The translations under genes were made by a program, and so were the position numbers. This document shows positions 25,251 through 34,185 of a stretch of 64,000 nucleotides of DNA, piece by piece. Position 1 is the first letter of the stretch, and the number at the start of each line of letters is the position of its first letter. The stretch covers positions 2,418,001 through 2,482,000 of the forward strand of contig NZ_JACYXC010000001.1 in the NCBI RefSeq assembly GCF_016031615.1, in the 5' to 3' direction. The notes under the pieces were generated by a model. That model saw only the letters and a program-made list of their open reading frames with translations, was not told the origin of the DNA and did no database searches. Source of the stretch: Streptomyces pactum. Lineage in GTDB: Bacteria; Actinomycetota; Actinomycetes; Streptomycetales; Streptomycetaceae.

Positions 25251-26702
25251 TCAGGGAAGCAGCGTGGGCGTACGCCGGATCTCCTGCTTGTCCAGCTTGG
25301 CGTCGTGCTTGGCCAGCGGCTTGGCGGGCTTGTCACCGCTGATCACCGCGGCGGGAGCGACACCGGCCCACTTGAGGATGGTGGCGGTGGCCTTCTCCTT
25401 CTCGCCCGGCTTCAGTGAGGCGACGTTGGCACCGTGGTTGGCACCCGGGGCGGTGTAGACGTAGGAGTCCTTGGCCCGCTTGCCGACCCGGAACGGCTCC
25501 GCGCTCCACGGGTCGTTCTGACCGTTGACGAACATCATCTGCTCGCTGCGGTTGCGCACCCAGTTGTCGATGTCACGCATCGCCGAGGGCTTGAACTTCA
25601 TCGGGATCTCACGCGGCACGTACACCCGCGGTCCGAAGAAGCCCGGGTAGTTCACCACGTCCCGCAGGTGCGGGTTCTTCACCGTCGGGGCGCCCAGCTC
25701 GGTGCCCGCCTGGTAGTAGTACGGGGTGTACGGCTCCAGGCCCTGGTCGGTGGAGGACTCGAAGCCCGAGATCTGGTCGACGAAGTTGTACAGCTCGTCG
25801 GTGGAGGCGGTGGGCTCCGGGACGTCGGCGCAGTCCTTCTCCAGGCTGTACTGCCAGAACGCCCACACCATGTCCAGCACGGCGTTCTCGAACGCCTTGT
25901 CCGCGCTGCCGATCACCTTGAAGGTCTTGCCCTCGGCGGCGGCCCACTTCTCGTAGCGGGGCACCATCTCGTCACGGCGGGCCAGGGCCTCGTGCTGCAC
26001 CGCGTCCAGCTTGTCGCGGCACTCCTTGTTCCCGACCTTCTCGAAGAACCGGTCGTACGCCGAGTCCTCCTTGTTCACCACGTCGTTGGGCGCGACGTAG
26101 GCGACGGTGCCGTCCATGTCGTCGGGGTAGAAGCGGCGGTAGTAGGTGGCGGTCATGCCGCCCTTGCTGCCACCGGTGGAGATCCAGTTCTTGTTGTAGA
26201 CCGGCTTCAGCGCCTCGTACAGGCGGTGCTGGTCACTGGCGGCCTGCCAGATGTCCAGCTTCGACCAGTTGGCGGGGTCCGGGCGGGACGGCGTGAAGAA
26301 CCGGTACTCCATCGACAGCTGGTTGCCGTCGATGATCTGCGTGGGCTCGCTGCGCCGCGGGCTGGTGTTGACGTTGTAGCCCGAGGTGAAGAACACGGTG
26401 GGCCGGTCCGTGGACTTGTGCAGCAGCGTGATGCGCTGCTTGAAGGTGCCCTTGGACGGCTTGCGGTGGTCGATCGGCTGCTCGTAGTTGAGCACGAAGA
26501 AGCGGTAGCCCTGGTACGGCTTCTCCTCGATGAGGCTCATCCCCGGTATCGCGAGGATGCGGTCCTTGATGTCCGTGCTGGCAGCGGTCGCCGCGCGGGA
26601 CGCGGCACCGTCCTGCCCGGCGGCATGGGTGGTGCCCCCGGTGACGCCGACGGTGCCTATGAGCACGGCCGACGTCAGCACGCATCTGAGCGCCTTGTGC
26701 AT
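25251..26702 (-). CDS. Secreted tripeptidyl aminopeptidase, peptidase family S37 (PS-10)
   Basis: Cleaves tripeptides from the N-termini of extracellular proteins and peptides. Residues 1-28 are a signal peptide ending near THAAG. The mature protein has the alpha/beta-hydrolase nucleophile motif ISTGGSKGGMTATYY, a late FVNGQNDPWSAEPF segment with the catalytic Asp, and GANHGANVASL with the His. These match family S37, known from Streptomyces Tap/PS-10 enzymes. Length is 483 residues, normal for the family. ATG 26702 has GGGGAGGG 5 bases upstream. The gene stands alone and ends at a strong hairpin. Confidence 0.93.
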   Translation of the reverse strand: MHKALRCVLTSAVLIGTVGVTGGTTHAAGQDGAASRAATAASTDIKDRILAIPGMSLIEEKPYQGYRFFVLNYEQPIDHRKPSKGTFKQRITLLHKSTDRPTVFFTSGYNVNTSPRRSEPTQIIDGNQLSMEYRFFTPSRPDPANWSKLDIWQAASDQHRLYEALKPVYNKNWISTGGSKGGMTATYYRRFYPDDMDGTVAYVAPNDVVNKEDSAYDRFFEKVGNKECRDKLDAVQHEALARRDEMVPRYEKWAAAEGKTFKVIGSADKAFENAVLDMVWAFWQYSLEKDCADVPEPTASTDELYNFVDQISGFESSTDQGLEPYTPYYYQAGTELGAPTVKNPHLRDVVNYPGFFGPRVYVPREIPMKFKPSAMRDIDNWVRNRSEQMMFVNGQNDPWSAEPFRVGKRAKDSYVYTAPGANHGANVASLKPGEKEKATATILKWAGVAPAAVISGDKPAKPLAKHDAKLDKQEIRRTPTLLP

Positions 26703-26827
26703 TCGCCCTCCCCTGGGTCGCAAAGGTCGCCGCGAACCTACCCGGGCCACGCCTGACCCGCCAGCCCCAATCAGCTCCCTTCCGGACACGGAGAGTTGCG
26801 GCCTGCCCCCTTTCGTAGCGGCGTGTG

Positions 26828-27301
26828 ATGGCGCATGCTGCCTACATGGACCGAGAGCAGGACGGAACCGGGCCGCCTGGACCGAGTGAACGAACCGAGC
26901 GGCTACGGCGCTATCTGGGTGAACTTCAGGAGCGCATCGACCCCCGGGCGCTGGAGTTGCTGCTGCGGCTGCTGCAAGAGGTCAGCTCCTCTCCGGCGGC
27001 CCGCGGCGGTACCTACGAGCTGGGTATGGGTCCGGAGGAGAAAGAGCTGTTCACGCCCGCTCTCCAGGCGGAACTGCTGGTTCTCTTCGGGCTGCTCACC
27101 GCCGGCGAGGAACGTGTGGTGGTGGACCTGGGGGACAGCCCGCACGCCAGGGGAATGAAGGTCCTGGTCCCTCCCGACCAGGCCGGCGACGCCGAGTTCC
27201 TGGCCCGCCACAAGAGCCGGGTGGCGGCCGAAGCGGAACGGCGGGAGCACGACCGCCGGGAGGTGGAGGCGATCGCGCGGGTCAGCGGCATGGAGCCCTG
27301 A
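26828..27301 (+). CDS. Small conserved-type hypothetical protein
   Basis: Not recognised. The 157 residues are helical and charged: ERLRRYLGELQERIDPRALELLLRLLQEV near the start, a hydrophobic LQAELLVLFGLLTAG, then VVVDLGDSPHARGMKVLVPP and a final coiled-coil-like stretch rich in Arg and Glu. There is no signal peptide or membrane segment. The start is uncertain (GTG 26825, ATG 26828 or ATG 26846), since none has a ribosome site; a leaderless message is possible. It is divergent from the secreted peptidase with a 125-base gap. Confidence 0.7.
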   Translation: MAHAAYMDREQDGTGPPGPSERTERLRRYLGELQERIDPRALELLLRLLQEVSSSPAARGGTYELGMGPEEKELFTPALQAELLVLFGLLTAGEERVVVDLGDSPHARGMKVLVPPDQAGDAEFLARHKSRVAAEAERREHDRREVEAIARVSGMEP

Positions 27302-28273
27302 CGATCACTCAACGTGAAGCTGACCGGTAGGGTTCGGAATGACAAAACCTGACTCCGGTCTCGCGTCGGCACGGCCGTGCGCGGCACCGCCCTCCGTCCT
27401 GCCCGCCGGCCCTCGCGGCTGCCCGCCGACGCTGTCCACCGCGGCTCTCCCGCCCCCCACCGGGCCGCACCCCGCCGTGCGGGCCCGCGGCCTGCTGCCC
27501 TACGCGACCGCGCGTCCCCTGCCCGCCCCCGGGCCGCACCACCACCCGGCCACGTGGGCCCGCCACACCCACCGCACACCCACGCCCGGCCACACCGTCC
27601 CGGCCGGGCCCCACCGCACCCTCACCCAGCCACACTGCCGCGCACCGCTCTGCCGCGCCCGGCCCGCGCGCCACCGCCCGGCCACCCCCTCCCGGCCGCG
27701 CCCCCACCGCACCCTCACCCAGCCACACACTGCCGCGCACCGCTCCGCCACACCCCGGGCCGGCCACGCGGGCCCCCGCCACACCCCACCGCACACCCAC
27801 GCCCGGCCACTCGCAGCCGCGCACCGCCCTGCCGCACCCATGGCCCGCACACCCTCACCCGGCCACACAGGGCTGCGCCCCACCCCGCACCCCGGCCGCG
27901 CATCCGCCCGGTCACGCGCCGCCGCGCGTTCCCGTGCTCGGGGCACACCCGCCCCGAGCCCGGCCCGCTCTCGGCCCGATGCGGCCCGGCCCAGCTCAGG
28001 GCCGACCCTGCCCGGCCCAGCTCGGGCCGTCGGCACACCAGGCCCAGCCCGCCCCTGCTCGCCCCCGACCGCAGGCAGGGACCGGACCGTCTGGGCCCGG
28101 TCCCCCCGGTTCCGGCCGGCACGGCGCGAACCGGTGCGGTCCGGCCGGCCCGGGAGTGACTGGCCCACCGCGAGTCCAATCTCACGGCACACCGCTCGGC
28201 ACGGCCACCGGGAGGACTCGCCCCCTCGGCCCCATGCCCCGGCCGGCCCCGGTGGGGACGTGCGGCCGGCCCG
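27302..28273. repeat. 970-bp His/Pro-codon-like repeat region, probably non-coding
   Basis: The plus strand is C-rich and strand-asymmetric, with words such as CCACACCC, CGGCCACAC and CCGCACACCCACGC. A block of about 45 bases occurs at 27609-27655 and again at 27702-27747, with a 2-base insertion. A second sub-array (GGCCCGGCCCAGCTCAGG / GCCCGGCCCAGCTCGGG) lies near 27975-28040. Long frames cross it in several phases, but none has a start signal or a domain. It lies between convergent genes and shows no obvious terminator. Confidence 0.7.
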
Positions 28274-31200
28274 TCAGACCTTGGCGGGTTCGTTCTGGCC
28301 GGTGAAGGTGCGCCACAGCTCGGCGTACCGGCCGTCGCGCGCCAGCAGCTCCTCATGGGTGCCGTCCTCCACCACCCGTCCGTGGTCGAGCACCACGACG
28401 CGGTCCGCGCGGGCCGCGGTGGTCAGCCGGTGGGCGACCACCAGGGTGGTGCGCTTCCCGGCGAGGCGGTCCGTGGCCTGGTTCACCAGCGCCTCGGTGG
28501 CGAGGTCCAGCGCGGCGGTCGCCTCGTCCAGCAGCAGCACATCGGGGTCCACCAGCTCGGCCCGGGCCAGCGCTATCAGCTGCCGCTGCCCGGCCGACAG
28601 GTTCCGCCCGCGCTCGGCGACCTCGTGCAGGTAGCCGCCCTCCAGCGAGGCCACCATGGCGTGCGCCCCCACCGCCCGGGCCGCCGCCTCCACCTCGGCG
28701 TCGGTGGCGTCGGGCCGGCCGAAGGCGATCGCGTCCCGCACGGTGCCGGGGAAGAGGTACGACTCCTGCGGCACCACGCCCAGCCGCCGCCGGTACGCCG
28801 TCAGGTCCAGGGCACGCAGGTCCGTGCCGTCGACCCGGACCGACCCCGAGGTCGGGTCGTAGAACCGGGCCACCAGCTTGACCAGGGTGGACTTGCCCGC
28901 CCCGGTCTCACCGACGAAGGCGACCGTCTGGCCCGCGGGTATGCGCAGGTCTATGCCGGTCAGCGCCTCCTCCTCCGTGCCGTCCGCTCCCCCGTACCGG
29001 AACCGCACGTCGTCGAAGACCACCTCGCCGCGGAGCTTGCGCACCGGACGGGGCGCCTCGGCGGGCGGGGTGCTGGTCGGCTCCCGCAGCAGCTCCTGGA
29101 TGCGGCGGAGCGACACGCTCGCCTGCTGGTAGCCGTCGAACACCTGGGACAGCTGCTGCACCGGGGCGAAGAACAGATCGATGTAGAGCAGGTACGCCAC
29201 CAGGGCCCCCGCGGTCAGGGTCCCGTCGGCGACCCGCCGGGAACCGACCACCAGTACCGCGGCGGCGGCCACCGACGACAGCAGCTGCACGAACGGGAAG
29301 TACACGGATATCAGCCACTGGCCGCGCACCCGCGCCTGGCGGTAGCCGTCGCTGCGCTCGGCGAACCGCCGGCTGCCGGTCTCCTCGCGCCGGAACGCCT
29401 GCACGATCCGCAGACCGGCCACGCTCTCCTGGAGCTCGCCGTTGACGCCGCTGACCCGCTCCCGCGCCAGCTCGTACGCCTTGACGCTCTGCCGCCGGAA
29501 GAAGACCGTGCCGATGATCAGCGGGGGGAGGGTGGCGAAGACCACCAGCGCCAGCTGGACGTCGATGACCAGCAGCGCCACCAGGATGCCGAAGAAGCTC
29601 AGCAGGCTGACCACCGCGGTGACCAGGCCGGTCTGCAGGAATGTGGAGAGCGCGTCGACGTCGGTCGTCATCCGCGTCATGACCTTGCCGGTCAGCTCAC
29701 GCTCGTAGTAGTCGAGCCCCAGCCGCTGGAGCTGCGCGAAGATCTTGACGCGCAGTGCGTACAGCACCCGCTCACCGGTGCGTCCGGTCATCCGGATCTC
29801 GCCGACCTGGGCTGCCCACTGCCCGAGGACCACCAGCAGCGCGAGGGCGGAGGCGGCCCAGACCGCACCGAGCGCGGTGCGCTGCACGCCCTCGTCGATG
29901 CCGTGCCGGATCAGCACCGGCAGCAGCAGTCCGGCCACCGCGTCGATGGCCACCAGCAGGAGGGCCAGCAGCAGCGGAGCCCCGAAGCCGCGCAGCAGCT
30001 GCCGCAGCCCGTACTCCTTCTCGGGCCGCTCAGCCGCCGCCTCGTCGATGTCCGGGGCGTCGGTGGCCGGCGGCAGCGCGGCCACCTTGGCCAGCAGATC
30101 GGGGGTCGCCGGCATCCCGGCGAGGGCGCCCGCCATGGCGCCGGGCCGCCCGGTGGCCGCCGCGTCGGCCGCGGCCGGCGGCCGGCCGTCCTTCGGCTCC
30201 TGGCCGTCCCGCCCGCGCACCCACAGCTCGGGGGTGACCCGGTCCGCCACCCGTCGGCGGGCGCTGACCGGCTCCGAGTCGATCTCGGCCTCGACCTCCA
30301 GCCCGGACTCCAGCTCCAGGTCCACCGTGCCGTCCGCGCCGCGCCCGGTGGCGGCCGCCGCGAGCCCGGCCGGGTCACGGGCCACCCCGCCCAGCTCGTC
30401 GGGGTCGGTGAGCAGGGCCCGGTACAGCTCGCAGCGGGCCCGCAGCTCGTCGTGGGTGCCGACATCGACGACCCGACCGGCGTCCAGCACCGCGATGCGG
30501 TCGGCGAGCGAGAGGGTGGACAGCCGGTGTGCGATCAGCAGGGTGGTACGGCCGGCCATCACGCCCCGCAGCGCCTCGTGGATCTCGTGCTCGACCCGGG
30601 CGTCCACCGCCGAGGTGGCGTCGTCCAGCACCAGCAGCCGCGGGTCGGTGAGGATGGCCCGGGCCAGGGCGACGCGCTGGCGCTGCCCCCCGGAGAGGGT
30701 CAGCCCCTGCTCCCCGACCTCGGTGTCGTAACCGTCGGGCAGGTCGCTGATGAAGCCGTCGGCCTGGGCGGCGCGGGCCGCCGCCCGGATCTCCTCCTCG
30801 GTGGCGTCCGGCCTGCCGTAGGCGATGTTGGCCCGGACCGTGTCGGAGAAGAGGAAGCTGCTCTCCGGGACCAGGCCGATGGCCGAGCGCAGCGAGGCGT
30901 AGGTGAGGTCCCGCACGTCGTGGCCGCCGATCCGCACCGTACCGCCGGTGGGATCGTAGAAGCGCGGCAGCAGCAGCGAGAGGGTGGACTTGCCACTGCC
31001 CGAGGCGCCGACGACGGCGAGCGTCTCGCCCGGCTCGATGCGGAGCGAGACGTCCCGCAGCACCGGGCGCTCGGGGTCGTAGCCGAAGCTGACCCGGTCG
31101 AACTCCACGGTCGCGGGGGCGTCGGCGGGCAGCTCCCGGGCGTCCGGGCGCTCGCTGATCGCCGGCTCGGTGTCGATCAGCTCGAAGACCCGCTCCACGC

Positions 31201-32140
31201 CGGCGCGCGCCTGCTGCCCCATGGTCAGCATCATGGTGAGCATCCGGACCGGCCCCACCAGCTGGGCGAGATAGGTGGAGAAGGCGACGAAGGTACCCAG
31301 GGTGATCTGCCCGCGGCTGGCCATCCAGCCGCCGAGCGCCAGCATCGCGACCTGGCCCAGTGCGGGTACGGCCTGGAGCGCCGGGGTGTAGCGGGCGTTG
31401 AGCCGGACCGTGCGCAGCCGCGCGGCGAACAGCCTGCGGCTCGCCTCCCGCAGCTTCCCGGTCTCCTGCTCCTCCTGCCCGAAGCCCTTGACGACCCGGA
31501 CCCCGGTGACCGCGCCGTCCACCACCCCGGCCACGGCGGCGGCCTGGCCCTGGGCGTACCAGGTGGCGGGGAAGAGCCGGACGCGGCTGCGCGAGGCCAG
31601 GATCCACAGCGCCGGGGCGACGGCGAGCACCACCACGGTCAGCAGCGGCGACAGGACGGCCATCACCACCAGGGAGACGATGAACAGCAGCACGTTGCCG
31701 ATCATCATCGGCACCATGAACAGCAGCCCCTGGATGAGCTGCAGGTCGCTGGTGCCGCGGCCGACCACCTGGCCGGTGCTCAGCTCGTCCTGGCGTCTGC
31801 CGTCCAGCCGGGTGATCGACCGGAACATCTCGGTGCGCAGGTCGTGCTGGACGTCGAGGGCGAGCCGACCGCCGTAGTAGCGGCGCACGTAGGTGAGGGC
31901 GTAGACCAGGACGGCGGCGCCGACCAGCACGGCGGCCCAGGGGGCGATGGGCCGCTCCTGGTCGACGATGACATCGTCGATGATCAGCTTCGGCACGAGC
32001 GGGACGAGCGCCATGACCGCCATGCCGGCCAGCGAGGCGCCCAGCGAGAGCAGCACGTTGCGCCGGTACCGCCAGCAGTACGCGGTGAGCCGGCGCACCC
32101 AGCCCCGCGGCTCCTCGTCGCCCTTCGACGCGCTTGCCAC
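28274..32140 (-). CDS. Single-chain double ABC exporter (two TMD-NBD halves)
   Basis: An ABC exporter with two complete halves fused in 1288 residues: TMD1 ~30-330, NBD1 ~350-590, a charged linker ~590-740, TMD2 ~740-1040 and NBD2 ~1050-1280. Walker A motifs are GASGSGKST and GETGAGKST. NBD1 has the canonical LSGGQRQR signature but LDDATSAVD in place of the catalytic Glu, while NBD2 has LDEATAALD but a changed LSAGQ signature. One composite ATP site is therefore degenerate and the other normal, as in asymmetric exporters such as TM287/288. The export substrate is unknown. GTG 32140 has GGGGAGG 7 bases upstream. Confidence 0.93.
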   Translation of the reverse strand: MASASKGDEEPRGWVRRLTAYCWRYRRNVLLSLGASLAGMAVMALVPLVPKLIIDDVIVDQERPIAPWAAVLVGAAVLVYALTYVRRYYGGRLALDVQHDLRTEMFRSITRLDGRRQDELSTGQVVGRGTSDLQLIQGLLFMVPMMIGNVLLFIVSLVVMAVLSPLLTVVVLAVAPALWILASRSRVRLFPATWYAQGQAAAVAGVVDGAVTGVRVVKGFGQEEQETGKLREASRRLFAARLRTVRLNARYTPALQAVPALGQVAMLALGGWMASRGQITLGTFVAFSTYLAQLVGPVRMLTMMLTMGQQARAGVERVFELIDTEPAISERPDARELPADAPATVEFDRVSFGYDPERPVLRDVSLRIEPGETLAVVGASGSGKSTLSLLLPRFYDPTGGTVRIGGHDVRDLTYASLRSAIGLVPESSFLFSDTVRANIAYGRPDATEEEIRAAARAAQADGFISDLPDGYDTEVGEQGLTLSGGQRQRVALARAILTDPRLLVLDDATSAVDARVEHEIHEALRGVMAGRTTLLIAHRLSTLSLADRIAVLDAGRVVDVGTHDELRARCELYRALLTDPDELGGVARDPAGLAAAATGRGADGTVDLELESGLEVEAEIDSEPVSARRRVADRVTPELWVRGRDGQEPKDGRPPAAADAAATGRPGAMAGALAGMPATPDLLAKVAALPPATDAPDIDEAAAERPEKEYGLRQLLRGFGAPLLLALLLVAIDAVAGLLLPVLIRHGIDEGVQRTALGAVWAASALALLVVLGQWAAQVGEIRMTGRTGERVLYALRVKIFAQLQRLGLDYYERELTGKVMTRMTTDVDALSTFLQTGLVTAVVSLLSFFGILVALLVIDVQLALVVFATLPPLIIGTVFFRRQSVKAYELARERVSGVNGELQESVAGLRIVQAFRREETGSRRFAERSDGYRQARVRGQWLISVYFPFVQLLSSVAAAAVLVVGSRRVADGTLTAGALVAYLLYIDLFFAPVQQLSQVFDGYQQASVSLRRIQELLREPTSTPPAEAPRPVRKLRGEVVFDDVRFRYGGADGTEEEALTGIDLRIPAGQTVAFVGETGAGKSTLVKLVARFYDPTSGSVRVDGTDLRALDLTAYRRRLGVVPQESYLFPGTVRDAIAFGRPDATDAEVEAAARAVGAHAMVASLEGGYLHEVAERGRNLSAGQRQLIALARAELVDPDVLLLDEATAALDLATEALVNQATDRLAGKRTTLVVAHRLTTAARADRVVVLDHGRVVEDGTHEELLARDGRYAELWRTFTGQNEPAKV

Positions 32141-32420
32141 CCGTGTCCTCCCCGTCCATCGCTTCACCCCGTGGCGTGATCGCCACCGGACGTTGCAACG
32201 CACAGGCGTGCGGTTTTCATCCTGCCGCAACAAAAGTCACCCGGAGGGGTGATGCACGGCCGAACGGGTGACCCGCCGTCCGCGCCATCGCGTGCCGGCG
32301 TACGCCCCGACCACGGCGTTCACGCGCGGCGCGGCACCCCCGCCCGGCACGGCACCGCCGGCCCGGCACGGCACCCCGTCGAGGGGTCCACGCGCGGCGA
32401 CGATGTCCCGCGGCGGCGCG

Positions 32421-32702
32421 TCAGGCGGCGGCGCCCGCGTCCTCCCCGGTGGCGACCGTCACCTCCGCACAGCGCGCCGCGAGCTCGTCCAGGGGGAGCC
32501 CCAGGGCGTCGGCCAGGGCCGCGACGGTGAAGAACGCCGGGGTCGGCGCCCGGCCGGTCTCGATCTTGCGGAGGGTCTCGGCGGAGATCCCGGCGGCCGC
32601 GGCGACGGCGGCCATGCTGCGTTCGCCACGCGCCTCGCGCAGCAGGGCACCGAGGTACCGGCCGCGTTCGCGCTCCAACGGGGTCAGGGGGGTGCGCACC
32701 AT
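32421..32702 (-). CDS. Small XRE-family regulator, probably leaderless
   Basis: The 93 residues contain a Cro/CI-type helix-turn-helix: YLGALLREARGERSMAAVAAAAGISAETLRKIETGRA, followed by a short helix FTVAALADALGLPLDELAARC. There is no second domain, so this is a minimal DNA-binding protein. ATG 32702 follows 7 bases after a TAGTAT box with no ribosome site, which indicates a leaderless message. A perfect palindrome next to that box suggests autoregulation. The regulator is divergent from the methionine aminopeptidase gene 460 bases away. Confidence 0.88.
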   Translation of the reverse strand: MVRTPLTPLERERGRYLGALLREARGERSMAAVAAAAGISAETLRKIETGRAPTPAFFTVAALADALGLPLDELAARCAEVTVATGEDAGAAA

Positions 32703-32709
32703 GTCCGTG

Positions 32710-32725
32710 ATACTAATACCGGTAT
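32710..32725 (-). promoter_or_regulatory. Leaderless promoter -10 box with adjacent palindrome ATACCGGTAT
   Basis: On the minus strand TAGTAT (32715-32710) is followed by 7 bases and then the ATG of the XRE gene. The 10-bp palindrome ATACCGGTAT at 32716-32725 abuts it and would fall in the promoter spacer, a typical site for self-repression. No good -35 box is seen. TATAGA on the other strand could serve rightward transcription. Confidence 0.6.
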
Positions 32726-33161
32726 AGAAATTGGAGCCGGGGGCGTGTCCTTCTCGGCGGCCGCGCCGTGCCCGGACGCGGCCCCGTCCCGGACGGTCCG
32801 GGTCGCGGGACGCCGAGGACGGCCCGAAAGCGGTCGCCGAACGGGCCGGGTCCCGGCCCCGGGGCCACCCCGGCACCCGGCGACACCCGGCGCACCGGCG
32901 GCGCCCGACGCACCGGCGGAAACCGGCGGCACAGCGGCGCCGGTGAGCAGCGGCCGCGCCCGGCGGCACTCAGCAGCACCCGGCGGCAGCCGGCGGACAA
33001 GGAACGCCCGGGACACGCGTCGGGGCCACGGCACGCGGCGGCACCCGGCGGCAGGAACGCCCGGGACGCGCGTCCGGGTCACGGCACGCGGCCCCGGGGA
33101 ACGCACCCGCGAGACGGGCGCGGAACGACAGACGCAGAACGGATGGGGAGGAACACCGGCC
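32726..33161. repeat. Repeat-rich gap before map, with a 39-bp duplication
   Basis: A 39-bp block starting GGAACGCCCGGGAC occurs at 33001-33039 and again at 33054-33092 with a few mismatches. Bases 32860-33000 consist of CGGCACCCGGCG and ACCGGCGG words. No gene is supported. The last 20 bases hold the ribosome site of map. Confidence 0.75.
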
Positions 33162-33929
33162 ATGGTGGAGATCAAGACGGACGCGGAGCTGGAGGCCATG
33201 CGGGAGGCGGGGCGCGTGGTGGCACAGGCGCTGGAGGCGGTGCGCGAAGCCGCCGCGGTGGGAGTGCGGCTGCGGGACCTGGACGAGGTCGCGCGCGGCG
33301 TGCTGCGGGCGGCCGGCGCCGGCTCACCGTTCCTCGGCTACCGGCCGGATTTCGCACCCACCCCGTTCCCGGCGGTGATCTGCGCCTCCGTCAACGACGC
33401 CATCGTGCACGGCATCCCGGACGGTTACCGGTTGCGCGACGGTGACCTGGTGAGCATCGACTGCGGGGCGTTGGTGGACGGCTGGGCCGGCGACGCGGCC
33501 ACCAGCTTCATCGTGGGCACCCCGCGCCCGGAGGACCAGCATCTGGTCGAAACCACCGAGCGCGCGCTGGCGGCGGCGGTGGAGGCCGCGGTGGTGGGCG
33601 CCCGGATGGGGGACGTGGGGCACGCCATCAGCACGGTGGGCCGGTCCGCCGGCTACGGCATCCCCCAGGACTTCGGCGGCCACGGCATCGGACGCCGGAT
33701 GCACGAGGACCCGCCGGTGCCCAACCAGGGCCGGCCCGGACGCGGTTTCCGCCTGCGGCACGGGCTGGTCCTCGCCATCGAGCCGATGTTCCTGGCGGGC
33801 GGCTCCGGTGCCTATGTGACCGACCCTGACGGATGGACGCTGCGTACCGCGAACGGCCGGCGCGCCGCGCACAGCGAGCACACCGTGGCCATCACCGAGG
33901 ACGGCCCCCGGGTGCTCACCGCGCGCTGA
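33162..33929 (+). CDS. map: Methionine aminopeptidase, type I
   Basis: Removes the initiator methionine from new proteins. The 255 residues have the pita-bread fold with all metal ligands: Asp in VSIDCGALVDGWAGDAATS (two Asp, 11 residues apart), His in FGGHGIGRRMHEDP, Glu in LAIEPMF and Glu in HSEHTVAITEDG. There is no N-terminal zinc finger, so it is the short bacterial form; Streptomyces usually carries more than one copy. ATG 33162 has GGGGAGGA 9 bases upstream. The gene is monocistronic; a small GGCCTG/CAGGCC hairpin at 33945-33959 may end it. Confidence 0.94.
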   Translation: MVEIKTDAELEAMREAGRVVAQALEAVREAAAVGVRLRDLDEVARGVLRAAGAGSPFLGYRPDFAPTPFPAVICASVNDAIVHGIPDGYRLRDGDLVSIDCGALVDGWAGDAATSFIVGTPRPEDQHLVETTERALAAAVEAAVVGARMGDVGHAISTVGRSAGYGIPQDFGGHGIGRRMHEDPPVPNQGRPGRGFRLRHGLVLAIEPMFLAGGSGAYVTDPDGWTLRTANGRRAAHSEHTVAITEDGPRVLTAR

Positions 33930-34126
33930 CGACCAGACCGGTCCGGCCTGGTTCAGGCCAGTTCGAGCGGATCGGGCCTGCCCGGACGGGCCGGATCGGG
34001 CGGGCGGGCGAGGCGCCGCCGGGGCGCGTACCACCCGGCCCGCGCCCCGGCACAGACCGGCGACCACCGGCGCGCGACCAGTCCCCGGCACCGACCCGGA
34101 CCCCGCACCACCCACCAAACCCACCA

Positions 34127-34154
34127 GCACCGGCACCGGCACCGGCACCGGCAC
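34127..34154. repeat. Hexanucleotide GCACCG tandem repeat, 4.7 copies
   Basis: Perfect GCACCG units just downstream of the ammonia-lyase stop codon (minus strand), in the 256-base gap between convergent genes. Confidence 0.9.
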
Positions 34155-34185
34155 AGAGACCGGCACCACCGTCACGGCACGCCGC

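Noticed and set aside
27339..28634. 431-codon His/Pro-rich frame in the repeat region
   Set aside because: It runs through repeats in several phases and into the antisense of the ABC gene, with no ribosome site and no domain. Better read as non-coding repeats.
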